Shown in pieces: positions 34,886 to 46,922 of a stretch of DNA of 64,000 bases. The notes below the pieces were generated by a model. It did no database searches, had not been told where the DNA came from, and saw only the letters and a program-made list of their open reading frames with translations. The stretch comes from Primula veris (lineage: Eukaryota > Streptophyta > Magnoliopsida > Ericales > Primulaceae): NCBI GenBank assembly GCA_963682055.1, contig OY821745.1, positions 30,563,342 through 30,627,341 on the forward strand, written 5' to 3'. Position 1 is the stretch's first letter. Every line of letters begins with the position of its first letter. Position numbers and translations under genes: made by a program.

Positions 34886-35787
34886 AAATTAACAAAACGT
34901 ATTACTTTTAGAACTAAATTAACAAAAACATACCTAAAATTTTTTAATTAACAAAAACATATTCAAAAGTTCATAACTTAATCTGTATATTTCATACCTT
35001 TATTTTAAAAGTTCATACGCTTATTTTAAAAGTTCATACCATATTTATATTTTTCATACTCTTATTCCAAAAGTTCACACTAATTTGTTTTTTTCATACA
35101 CTTATTCTAAAATTTCATTCCCTTATTTCAAATGTTGATTCGTAGAGTTCATCCTTATTTTTAAAATTCATACCCCAATTTAGATAATTTATATACATAA
35201 TTTTCAACTTCATACCATTAATTCACGTAATTCATACACTTATTTTTCAATATTATACACTAATTAACAAATCCAACTATTACCCGTCATCCGATCTCAA
35301 ACTATCACGTCAACGACCGCATCTTCGTTGACATCAAACTCGAGTTTTCGAACTCGCTGTATACACTCGTCGTCCGTTCCGATAGATGTTTCCGTCTCAA
35401 TCTCCACGAAATAGAAAGAGAGAGAGGAGAAGAAAAAGATCGAACAAATAGAGGAAAGATGATGAGAGAGATCGAAAACAGAGAAAAAAGATGAGAGATC
35501 GGAGAGAGTGAAAAAGAAGAGGAGAGAGATCAGAGGGAGAATGATGAGAGAGATCGAAAACAGAGAGAAAAGATGAGAGATCGGAGAGACTGAAAAAGAG
35601 GAGGAGAGAGATCAAGGGAGAGAGAGATTGGAAAGAAGGTGAGAGGAGCAAAGAGAGAGCAAATAAATTAGGAGGGATGAATCCACTTTTTTGTTTTTTA
35701 TTAATTGAATATATATTTTTGATAATTTAACTTTTGAGTGTATATTTTTGTTAATATAATAGGGGTAACGTATGTTTATGTTAATTG
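34886..35787. mobile_element. Inverted-repeat element with a polypurine minisatellite
   Basis: The left flank (34886-34980, with repeated AATTAACAAAAACATA) and the right flank (about 35720-35787) are imperfect inverted repeats of about 60-100 bp. Inside, the left part has many repeats of TTCATAC followed by TTATT, then a GC-richer patch, then a polypurine tract on the + strand. No transposase and no clean target duplication were found, so this is a putative non-autonomous element of unknown class. Confidence 0.5.
35400..35665 (+). repeat. Polypurine tract with about 81-bp tandem units
   Basis: About 265 bases consist almost entirely of A and G on the + strand. Two units of roughly 81 bases, each containing ATGATGAGAGAGATCGAAAA, follow one another with few changes. 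The minus-strand 84-codon Ser/Leu/Phe-rich frame is a product of this composition. Confidence 0.8.
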
Positions 35788-38700
35788 CCTTTTTTTTTTG
35801 TTACATGTATTAACACAACATTTTGTTTTTGAGTCTATTACTACCATTTTTTTCTTGCACTTCCCTCTGGTTACAATCTTTCTCCTTTTTTAGAACAATA
35901 TGTTAAATATTTTACAGAATTGACACCGCGTGTTGTCACGTGACCCATTTCCGTTAACGGTAGGGACAAATATTATCAATTCAGTGACAAAGTTAAAAAA
36001 AATGTTGGATAGAGTTAAAAAAGTACATCTTGTGTAAAAATACATCAGATCGGTCCTGATTTAGACTCATTGTTAACGCGTTAACGGAAATGGATCACGT
36101 GATATCACGTATTATTAATTCTGTTAACTATTTCACACCTGTTTTCAAAAACAAACAAGAATTATAAGTAGTTGGAAACGGAATAAAAAAAAAAATGATA
36201 GTATTAGTATAAAAACAAAATGGGTGTGTTAGTCGATGTAACAAAACAAAAATAATACCTTTTCACCAGCTTTGTACAAATAATTTGAGCTGTGACTCGT
36301 GATAGTCAGTAGATTTGGTTCATTTCACGTGAGTCTTAGAAGACCATTTATACTTCTCACCCACACTTTCTTTACCATAAGGATAATTACTTCGTGATCA
36401 CCTCATACATAGTGTACAATTCAAATTTACAACATTTTGTATCACAAATAAGAGCATATCGAATTTAATTAATCAATCTATGTTTCGTGCCCATATTGTC
36501 TGTTTCCAATATATTATTAGAGCTGGTTCCCCATTAATATTCCAAACACCTAACTTTTTTATACCTTATAGTGATAATTTAATATTAATGGTAACATCAT
36601 ATTTTATAGCACTTATATGACTATACGAATATTGTTTAGGGAACAAAGAATGTTAAATTTCAGATCATTACAATAACTTTACTAATCATGTACATATCAT
36701 GGGATAAGGATCGCCTAAAATATTCATCAAAACTTTACCTTACAAAACATAGTAGTTGATTACGAAACTACGTATAATTTTGATCTGTTTATAACTTATA
36801 TCAAAATTGTCGAAATAAAATTTTTTAAAAGATGATCATATAGTTTAAATGTTAATTTTTTTGACTAAATTTAAAAATAAAAATTATTTCAAATTTTATA
36901 TTAACGGACGACAGGTATATCAATTATCGTCATTTTTGCATACAAATCAGGTGCTACTCTATAGTCTATGACTCTAGACTATACTCTCTAATTATTAAAT
37001 CAAATAAGAAGCAAGCCCAATCCAGTTTGACTGACAACTATTGGTGCATGGTGCTTTCACATCTTCTTTATTTATTTTTAATTTTGCAGAAAATCATGGT
37101 CTTGTCAACTTCATATCTCAAATAATCCCGTATTTTTATTTGGGCATAAACCAGTTATTAAAACAAATTCGCGTTTTTCTTAAACAACTAGTAATAAAAA
37201 AACTTCCACTGTTTAAGGGACTGTGTTGGTTTATTGCACTTTAATTTAATTGTTTAACTACAATATCATAAAATTTTGGTGTGAATGAATACAGGTATAC
37301 AAGTGCTCAAGAGTCAAGAATATAGGTGAAGTATCCTTTTGTGCTTAAGATGAATAAATTTGGTTAATTTAGCTTAGAGTGGTTGATGAGGAATTAACCA
37401 TATTTAACCAATTTTACTACTTTTCTTTGAACGTTATCCAAGACTATATAAGATTTTTGCAAGAACGAGTAACATTAAGGGAAATATGAACTATAAGCTC
37501 AGCTATAATTAATCCCACATAAACAACAACTCATTTACATCTAATAAAACCTGTTGTTTTACATAGATAAACTAGGAACATGTAGGTGCTACAAAATCTC
37601 ATATTTATAAAAATTCCATTCACAGTTCATATTAAAACATACAAATTTCAAAAATAAATTGTATTCGTATAACCATCTATCGTATATATTTTGTGCGCTT
37701 GAAGTCAAATGTAATTTATATCTTTTCAGATATTCCAATCTCCCCCTTTTGAAGTCCTTGTTATTGTTTCTCGAGTTAATATATCTTATGATCTAATTAT
37801 CCGAGACGAGACGAGACCATACGATACCAAAAAGTACAAAACGAAAAAAAATGGGTTCACAAGGTGAAACAAAATTTTTATATATTTAACAAAACGAAAA
37901 TCGAATAAACGGTTTTCATTTCGTCACGAAAACGAAATAAAACAAAACGAAAACAAACAAAACTTAAACTAAAACAAAATTGACTATTTTCGTCCATTTT
38001 GGTATAATTTTATTGCCCTATCCACTCGCCCTTTCCTTAATGTTGTGTACTATTGGTTCAGTAGGTTTCAGAATCAATACAGAATAGCAGAGTCCATATT
38101 TTTACTTGTTTGACTGTCATTTATGTAATCATGTGAACGTTTTTTGGATTATTTTTACCATACTCCTATTACATAATATTATAAACAACTCGGGTCTATG
38201 GTACGGTTGACAACTTTGCCAACTTGATTTTATTTCTTCTTTATGTTTTATTTCCAACTTTTCTTTTCTTTCTTTTATCTATTTTCTTTCTTTTTTTCTT
38301 TCTGTCGAACGGATAATAAATGGCCACGTATAACCCTGAATTGCCAATCTCACGTATACGTGGGTATTAATCCCACCAAATTGATATTTTTCAGAATTTT
38401 ACAAAAACGAATATATTCGATTTCCGATATTTTTATTTAATGATCGATAAAAAAATAAAAAAATTAAAACAATAAATCAAAACTTGAATTCATTTTATCA
38501 TATTATTATCTCTCTACCTCATTCTATAATTCGTGTTATCAATTATAGATAACAATTATAATTGTAGAGTGATGTAGTGGTAGACTGATATTAATTTGAG
38601 AAATTGGGAATAATTATAGTGATAGAGTGACGTTGATTTGATAAAAAAATGATATTAATTTGATATAGGAATTAGTTTGGTGGTTGATGATTAGAGTTTT

Positions 38701-39937
38701 TTTTGGTAAAATTGGGAGAAGTTTTTTTTTTTGTAAAATTGAAAGATAGTTTTTTTGTAAAGTAAAATTAGCGGAGGTTTTTAATTTTTGGATGAGTTTT
38801 TTTTTTTTTTTTTGGGTTAAAAGAAGAACACACAGACGAAAGAGACATAAAAAGGGAAAGAAAACGGAAAAAAGAAAGAAAAGCAAAGTTGAAAGAAAAA
38901 AAAAAAAAAAAAACTTGGCAAAGTTGTCAGCCAAAATGGGACAAAATAGGGACCCGAAACTATATCGATCTTTTTCATAGTTAATCTATATAGTTATTGC
39001 ATTGTTCAATGACTAAAATTAGAAATTAATTAACCAAGAATTAACTATGAAAGGGACATGCAAAGTTAAGGTACCACATCTGTCAAAATTTTAAAGTATT
39101 GCAACGATTAATGATCTAAATTGAAATCATGACCTCTAAACTGAATTTAGGACTAAACTACAGTACCATTAGTTCAATTTACTCTTTTTTTTTTTTTTTT
39201 AAATAAATTATTATTGAGAATAACGGACGGAGTTATATAGTTATATAATTGACTATTAAATAAAATATAGCAAATATAAAAATAGTTGTAAACATTTTAA
39301 TTTTTACAAACTTTTTTGCTATTTTATTGTTATCAAGAATTTTATTTTAATAATAATAACAATGTTTCAGTATAAAACGGAAAACCGAACCGTACTAGCC
39401 GAAAAAGTCGGTATACCGAACTTTCGGTATACCGACTTTTTCGGTTCGGTTATACTCTAATTTTTTTCAAAACAAATAAGTTCGGTTCGGTATTAGTATA
39501 TGATCAAAAAAGTCGGTACCGTACCAAAGTCACCCTTACTTGAAAGTTGAAACAAGCTACGCGGACCAAGCAAACTTAAATAATATACAACCATAAATGG
39601 TGTCAATATATCCACCAACTCCTAAAACCACACACAACTTATCAAACTCTAGACATACGATAAAACTGAACCAAAAAGACGTAAAATACAAAAAAAAAAA
39701 AAAAATCTCAACTATCACGGAAATGTAGTACTGAAATATTGTCCAGTGCACCAAACAAAATACAAATAGTGAAAGTATGGTCGCAAACGAGGACATCGTA
39801 CAACACAATCGATATAAAGGGACTAAAAGTAAATTTGCCACCCGATTATCAAAGCGCCATCGGAAAGTGCGTGAACACTCGTAAACCCGATATAATAAGT
39901 CCGGTGATGGCCAATTTATTTGTCACCTAATAACAAA
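35788..39937. other. Intergenic region upstream of LPPE
   Basis: No gene supported. About 36760-36910 resembles the inside of the Stowaway-like repeats elsewhere in the window. About 37850-38000 is rich in AAACGAAA repeats. 38790-38935 has long T and A runs facing each other. A hAT-like fragment with a hairpin lies at 39370-39538. The 94-codon minus-strand frame at 39557-39841 has no recognisable similarity. Confidence 0.5.
39370..39538. repeat. hAT-like fragment with a 22-bp hairpin
   Basis: The block is built of GGTTCGG/CCGAACC motifs and contains a perfect 22-bp stem (39399-39420 with 39423-39444) closed by two bases. Its right edge reads, on the minus strand, TAAGGGTGACTTTGG, close to the TAGGGGTG-type ends of hAT elements. 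A matching left end was not found. Confidence 0.5.
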
Positions 39938-42493
39938 ATGTCAACTCTCACAACCACAACTTTCTCTGTACACAAAAATCCCATATTCACATTACAAAAA
40001 CTCAAAATCCCAAATTTACTCACCTCAAAAAAACACTTCTCAGGTAATTTCATAGCCTCAAAAACTATTTTTCAGCAAAGTAGAAGCTGGAAATTTAATA
40101 CGATGAACAAGCCCATTGAGATTTCAGCTTTTAATAGCAATTCTGATAATTATATTGAAAGTGAAAATGTTGATAAAGGAGTTTTTGAACAAGAGGGTCT
40201 TATTCATGGGTCATCTTGGGTTTCTCCGATTTTTGCCCGGACCCGATTCGAACCCATCCTTAATAACATGGTTGGTATTTTCATTTTCTCATTTTGAGGA
40301 GTTGACATTTTGTTATATCCAATTTTAAGGAATTTTTTAACTTTTGTTTTAGTGGCATGAATAGTAGTTAAGTGTACTTTTCGTAATTATGGGGTACTGA
40401 AAGTCTAAAATCGATAAAAATAATAATAATTAAATATACAAGCAAAATATGTTTTTCCCCTCAAGACTCAAGAGCACCTTATACTCTTTAGAAGCTTATG
40501 AAGATATTTAATACAGGGCATTATTTATTGCAGATTTTTAGATTATTTTGTTTTCTGCTTGTATGATATATTTTAATTGGTTAGCAAGCTTAAAAGCTGA
40601 ATCTTTTGTGATTTTCTGACCTGGAAATGTTGAAGCTAGAGGCTAGACATTTAAGTTAAATGAGCCCTTTTATTTTTCTTAGCCTAAAATAAGCTTATAA
40701 GCTAACTTATTTGCTTGAAGAGGCAGCCAGACAAAGCTTAAATGCTTATAAAGTTTGATATATTAGTTCTGCTGATATTTAGTCTCACTGATACTAAACA
40801 CTTGGCATTTTATAATCTTGTCACTATCCGGGAAGTGGGAAGCGACTAGCTGAAGATAGCCGGGGGCAGCAGCCCCTCTCATTTCGATAAAAAGTGATGA
40901 AAAAGTAGATTTTTCTTTATGTATTTTGATTAAAATCTTCAAAAATTAGCGTTCCTGCTCATTCCATTTAAATTTCCTAGTTCTGTCCCTCCCTGGTTAC
41001 ATATTTTCCTAGTCAATTTGATGGGAAATAAAACTAATGAGAACAGATTTTACCAATGCATAGGTAACTTTCATTACCATTACCTTTGTTGGGAAAATGA
41101 TCTTCCACAAAAAAAAAAGGATTTTGATCAAGTAAGCAAGTGCTATGATTTCTAACCAAATTGAGTGGTGATGGACCTGTTGACTAAGTACTCTTGAATG
41201 ATATATATAGTGTTACAGAAGGCCCTTGTTTATGTACATCTCAAATTTTGGATAATTTCTTCATTCCAATTTTTTCCTGGTATTCTATATTTGAAATATG
41301 AAATAACATTGTTTATGAATACATGAATCAAAGTCGCGTTCTTAAGGCCATATTTGCTATTTTCATTACAGACCAAGTGGTTTGTTTCAGCAATATTTAT
41401 CACAATTGGTGTTGTTAGACATGATGCTTTCGTATTATGGGCATCGATTGGTTCCGTAATGAACGTTTTGTTGTCGAATCTACTAAAGAAGATTATAAAC
41501 CAAGAGCGGCCAGTTTCTGCTTTGAAAGAGGATCCAGGAATGCCATCTTCGCACGCACAGTCCATCTTTTATATATTTTTATTTGCCATTATTTCAAGTA
41601 AGTTTCATTTCCGTTGTTTATCAAATAGTACTTTGTTGCTTGTGATAGTACGTATTCTTGTTTGGTTTTATATGACAAGTGCACAAGTATCTTTTTTGTT
41701 GCATGTAGAAAATTACAGCGCATGAATCAGATCTGTGTGAATGTTTTACTTTCAACTAATACTGAATCAAAGTTTATTTGGTGAAAAGTTAAAAAGTATA
41801 ATCTTTTCCTTAGTGGGAGTAGCAAGAAATTATTGATAGTTGTATAATTTAGTTGATAAGTCTATATTTTCTTGGAAAAAGAGAGTATTCAGATGTTTAA
41901 ATTTTAACAATAGTGTTATTTTTCTACTTTCAAGTTAAAATAGGCATAGTTCGACAGTGGTTGCCAGTCAAGAATCCTGTTAAAATAAAAGAAAGCTGAA
42001 TTTTTACTCTTTTTTGGTTTGCCAAACAAGCATTCAGAACCATCTTCAAAACTTTGATGTGTTTAGTTGTTTGTTCAGTGACCGAGGGCTTTGGGGTAAA
42101 TGTACTAACGATAGCTCTCAGTGGCCTTACCTTGGCTATTGGCTCATACCTGGTAAGGTTTCAAAGGGCCTTGTTTATTTTCGAAAAATAGAGTAATCAA
42201 TTGCAGCTGTTTCTCATGGGAATCAATGGATTCTTATAGTATACATATCTGTGTGTGTTTTGCAGTCGTGGTTACGAGTTTCACAGAAGCTTCATACGAT
42301 TAACCAAGTATTGGTGGGTGCTGCGGTGGGTTCAATTTTCTCCGTTTTGTGGTTTTGGTCGTGGAACACATTTGTTCAAGAACTCTTTTTCACCAGTTTG
42401 TGGGTCCGGATCATTATTATACTAGGGGCAGCTGGATTTAGTGTAGGGTTTACTTTACATGCAATAAAACATTGGATTATGGAAAGAAAGTAG
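39938..42493 (+). CDS. LPPE: Lipid phosphate phosphatase epsilon, plastid, four exons
   Basis: Exons 39938-40270, 41372-41597, 42079-42152 and 42266-42493 join to 286 residues. The LPPE group of PAP2-type phosphatases dephosphorylates phosphatidate to diacylglycerol at plastid membranes. The first roughly 75 residues are Ser/Thr/Lys-rich without acidic residues, as in a plastid transit peptide. The PAP2 signature appears as K150..R157-P158 (KxxxxxxRP), then PSSH (169-172), with the catalytic His172. The third element is R215..H221 with Gln at 225, where classical PAP2 enzymes have Asp. From memory Gln is normal for this plant group. Several membrane segments follow, including the C-terminal pair. 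The ATG at 39938 is preferred over an upstream TTG frame extension. Intron 1 is 1.1 kb and contains dispersed repeat pieces. Confidence 0.9.
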
Positions 42494-43737
42494 AGTATGT
42501 AAACATAAGTTGCTGATAGAAATTTGTTGAACAGATTCAGGACCAAAATTAGTTGCACAGTAATAGTTCAAAATATATTCTGACACTGTTTTGCTATTTT
42601 TTTCCCTCCTGTTCTTGTTTTTCTCTCTGATATCATATCGAGCACCGAAAGGAGCAGATTTGGAGGAAATAATTCCTAATCAGCACCGGTTTGTTGTTAA
42701 AGAAAGCCGAGTAGAATCCAGTTTTTCTGTTTGTTTCTAAATTAATGACAGTCTATTTATGTTGGTGAAGAAAATGTGATTTAATATTGATTGATCATTC
42801 GATTATGTTATTGGGTTTCAGCTTCCGGTTTCGTGTACATACAAACTGGTTTACGGAAAGTTGGACATAGTTTCAACACAAGATAGCTCAACAAATAAAG
42901 TCTACTACTATATAAACGCGGAGGGTGACTAGGCACAAAATGAAGTAGGACGATAATTAAATGTATTAGTTATGCAAATGAGCTCTGTAATTCTCGGATC
43001 AGACATGACCACATGGTCTAATAGTGTCTGAATGAGCAGAAGATTGGTAGAGCGAGTTATTTTACAAGTCATCTATTTTTCTCTCCATAAAACTGAATGA
43101 CTTGCAGACTCAATTTTCCACCCCCTAAAAGTTTGTAAGAGATTCTTGACGACTTGGTTCCAAATACTTGAATCAACAGTTACCAGATGACAAATGTAGT
43201 ACAGATACGATAAGAAAAGTAATAGAAAAGATAACTTTCATTCCTTTGTACTTTCTACAGAATTCTGTGCTTTACATACCCTCTTGCAAACATTTCGTTA
43301 ACTAAAATCATGCTACCTTTACTAAATCTTCGAAATAAACTGGATATCCCTTCTGCTACCTAGATAACTATTTAAAAAATAATTAGAAGATACAACCAAT
43401 TATTTTCATCACAATATTCTAACCAAAACAATTCCTGTCATCTATCGTCTTTAAATGCGCGCCAAAGATATGCAGACACAACATTTACGATAACTTACCC
43501 GAACAATAATCATAGTTACAGTAATTCCAGCACAACCTTCATTGGCATATGAGCTTGAGAGCAAATTAGCGATTTCTTGAGTATCGGAAAAAAGCTATTT
43601 TCACCAGCTTAAATCTTCTAGCTTTTATAAACCACTATCCAAACCGTTCATAAAATATCAGCGCTGGTCAAACAAATGCATCCTAGCTTTAAAGCAGAAA
43701 GCAGAAAAAACCAAAGCTGCACCGAACAAGGCTTAGC
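42494..43737. other. Intergenic region between convergent LPPE and PPR genes
   Basis: The two genes converge, so this holds both 3' UTRs. No further gene or defined repeat was recognised. Confidence 0.55.
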
Positions 43738-45852
43738 TTATGAAACAAAACCTGGGTCTTCGTAACTAAACTCTCCCTCCAAAGAAATTAAATCTAAAAT
43801 TCTATAGATCCATTCTCCCTCTGGGTGGTTCTGATCACCCGCAACAAAAGCAGAAACGCTATCTTTAATCTTAATCCAAGACCAACCAGGCTCTTTCATT
43901 ACACCCTTCTCTCGCATGATCTTTCTTACACCAGCAGCTTCACCCCATTTTCCTTGTGTCGAATATATATTCGCTAACGTAATGTGAGCCCCAGCTGAAT
44001 CAGGATCAAGTTCCAATACCATCTCAGCAGCTCGTTTACCACGTGCCACGTCACCATGTACTCTACAAGCTCTTAAAAGGCTAGACCAGACGACGTCGTC
44101 CTTCTTATATGGCATATTATTTATCATATTCTCAGCTTCGCTTAACCTCCCAGCACGACACAATAGATCTATCATACACCCGTAGTGTTCTTTCGATGGA
44201 TTTATATTATATTTTTCTTTCATTAAATCAAAATATTGAAAACCTTGGTCGACAAGGCCAGCATGGGTACAAGCACTAAGAACTGCAATAAAAGTCACTG
44301 AGTCCGGTATTAAACCAGCTTTACCAATCTTTTCGAACAAGTCGATAACTTCTTTGTTTCTACCATGATCAGCATACCCGTTAATCATAGCTGTCCAAGA
44401 TATTATATCATTATTGACCGCATCGTTGAAGATCTTTGAAGCGTCTGTCAAGCTACCACATTTTGAGTACATATTGATCAAACCACTACGTACCATTGCT
44501 CTGTGCTCTAATCCAACGGATAAGATGTGACCGTGAATTTGCATACCTTGTTCCAGAATAGCCATATTTCCACTCACACTTAATACACTAGCAATTGCAA
44601 ATTCACTCGGTTTAATTCCATCTCCTCTCATATATGATAAAAACTCAAAAGCTTCCTCACCACAACCTCCTTGGGCATACCCTGCTATTATTGTGCTCCA
44701 AGAGACGACGTCTTTGACATTCATGCCATTAAAAATAACCACAGCCGAATCTAGCCGCCCGCATCTTGAATATAAAGTTACGAAAGAATTCGCCACTGAC
44801 AAACAGTCAATAAGACCAATTACTAAAACATGGCCGTGAAGTTGCTCACCCCAATCCATTCTCGTAAGGTTAGCACAAGACGAGATAAGTGCTGCAAAAG
44901 TGTACTCGTTGGGGCATACACCAGAATCACGCATACGTATGAAAGCCTGTATAGCACGACTATCGTGGCCGTTATGAAAACAAGAGGTTATAATCGTTGT
45001 CCACGACACCACGTCTTTGATAGCCATTTTCTCCAGTAAACTCAACCCATAATCCAGCCTCCCACACTTGTTATACATAGCCGCAAGCGTATTAGCTACA
45101 TACGAGGTTTTATCATATTCTCTCTTCATAGCTTGAGCGTGTAACTCTCCCCCGTAATTCAAATCGCCTGTATCAGCACACGCCTTTAAAGCTATAGAAA
45201 AAACAAAAGAATCATAAGACTCGCCACATTTCGACATATCCGAAAAATACCTCAACGCTTCGTAATTATTACCAGCACGAACAAGTCCGGTTATAACAGC
45301 AGTCCAAGAAACCACATTCCTAAGTGGCATCTCATGAAAAACTCTACAACCCTCAAAAACCTTACTATTTTTCATGTACATATCCAAAATGGAGCTACCA
45401 ACAAAAACCGAGTTGAAAAATCCAGTCTTTATCGAATACCCATGTATTAATTCTCCATATATCACATTCGAGCTTAATCCACAAGCCTTTAAAGCGATAC
45501 TTAACACGTAAGGGTCCATTTCAAGATTAGGCTCAACCCATAATTTCGAAAACAACGATAGTGCTTCGTAAGGATAAAAGGACTTTACATATCCCGCTAT
45601 CATATTGGTATAAGAAACTACGTCTCTGTGTGACATTTCATCGAACACATTGCGTGCATTATTTAAAAAACCAGTTTGAATTAGTTCCTTAAGTTTAGCA
45701 TTAATTTCTGGTATATCGATCCGAGGCGGGTTATTTTGCGGTTCGAGTAATTGCTCATTTGAGTTTCTAATGCATTGAATGATTTTTGGTTCATTATAAG
45801 CCAAAGTAGTTGCTGTATGTATATATAGTCTCTTAATTGATGAAGTAGCCAT
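43738..45852 (-). CDS. PLS-type pentatricopeptide repeat protein, E class
   Basis: An intact, intronless frame of 704 codons, typical for this family. After an N-terminal segment rich in Thr, Ser, Arg and Lys without early acidic residues (probable organelle targeting), about 35-residue repeats run from about residue 48 to 610. They include many of the type ..DVVSWTTIITSCFHNGHDSRAIQAF.. with alternating P, L and S spacing. The tail (EPGWSWIKIKDSVSAFVAGDQNHPEGEWIYRIL) is the E/E+ extension; there is no DYW deaminase domain. Such proteins bind single RNA sites in mitochondria or plastids, often to guide C-to-U editing with a separate deaminase. It looks similar to the Arabidopsis At3g47840 type, recalled from memory only. 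The target RNA is unknown. Confidence 0.92.
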   Translation of the reverse strand: MATSSIKRLYIHTATTLAYNEPKIIQCIRNSNEQLLEPQNNPPRIDIPEINAKLKELIQTGFLNNARNVFDEMSHRDVVSYTNMIAGYVKSFYPYEALSLFSKLWVEPNLEMDPYVLSIALKACGLSSNVIYGELIHGYSIKTGFFNSVFVGSSILDMYMKNSKVFEGCRVFHEMPLRNVVSWTAVITGLVRAGNNYEALRYFSDMSKCGESYDSFVFSIALKACADTGDLNYGGELHAQAMKREYDKTSYVANTLAAMYNKCGRLDYGLSLLEKMAIKDVVSWTTIITSCFHNGHDSRAIQAFIRMRDSGVCPNEYTFAALISSCANLTRMDWGEQLHGHVLVIGLIDCLSVANSFVTLYSRCGRLDSAVVIFNGMNVKDVVSWSTIIAGYAQGGCGEEAFEFLSYMRGDGIKPSEFAIASVLSVSGNMAILEQGMQIHGHILSVGLEHRAMVRSGLINMYSKCGSLTDASKIFNDAVNNDIISWTAMINGYADHGRNKEVIDLFEKIGKAGLIPDSVTFIAVLSACTHAGLVDQGFQYFDLMKEKYNINPSKEHYGCMIDLLCRAGRLSEAENMINNMPYKKDDVVWSSLLRACRVHGDVARGKRAAEMVLELDPDSAGAHITLANIYSTQGKWGEAAGVRKIMREKGVMKEPGWSWIKIKDSVSAFVAGDQNHPEGEWIYRILDLISLEGEFSYEDPGFVS

Positions 45853-46922
45853 AGATATGATGAAGTAATTTCCATATGGCTTTAAAAATGAAGTTTTGTA
45901 TTTTACTCTAATAATGAGTAAAGCATTGCATTTAAATATTCTTTAAAAGCTGACGGATTTATGGTTTATTTTCGGGTGACTAACATGTAAATAAATAAAA
46001 ATTGTTATATTAAAAAATATATAAAAATAATCTTAGGCCTCAGATTGGTTACTCATAGTCCCAGGATAATATGTTCGGACATGATTGTGTGAGGATTAGA
46101 AGATTCTTACACTCATATCGGGACTATAAATACTACCCATGGCTTTCCAAATACATTTCTTTTGGGTCATTTGGAGTCCGGACTGAATACATAGTCCGGA
46201 CATAAACATATAGTCAAACACATCTTTTTTGATACCCACGGGACTTCATGATCCCACCCCACAAAAGATGAAATCAAACAGAGCTATAGTTTGCGAAAAA
46301 CAAACATTGGGTTTGAACTTATTTAGTCGGTATCTAATTTAATAGGAGTACAAAAATAATTTCATTTTCATCATTACATTATCAAAATCAAGTAAATTGT
46401 CAGAGCTCGTCTCACTGCAGTTAAAGCTTGTCCTAGTATTGTTAGAGTTTGTCGATTAGTTGTGTTGTGGCACTCTGACTTGATGAATCTTCTGACATAT
46501 TCATAAACAACTCGACTACTCTTTTGAGTTATGCTGTCTCAAGGTCTAGGAATGACACTGACAGACTTCTATAAGTACTTGAAATGATGCTAACATAGGA
46601 TGGATTTAACCCAGATACTTAACCGATGAAAATAAGCATTGTCGTGCAAACTATAAATCCATTCAAAGTTCAAACCATACTCACCTGCCCAAAAAAAGAA
46701 GTTCAAACCATGCACATAATATGAAGTACACCAAACATTCAAGATGATGGAGAGAAGATCAAACTAGAAGATGGATATATTATACATTTACAAATTACAA
46801 CAATATAAACCTTACAACACAAGCGTCGAATATAAGCATTTCACTCTACTGGTCTATCTACCAAAAGCATTGGTGCAACTCAGGTTTTTCGTTGTTACAT
46901 AGTTACTTGACATCTTGTAATA
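45853..46922. other. Intergenic region, no gene seen
   Basis: Contains the PPR promoter side (right of 45852) and the ERA GTPase 3' side. A segment at about 46040-46260 repeats GGACATA/AGTCCGGAC-type motifs, perhaps an old MITE. No gene supported. Confidence 0.5.

Noticed and set aside
35397..35651. 84-codon Ser/Leu/Phe-rich frame
   Set aside because: Artefact of the polypurine minisatellite read on the opposite strand.
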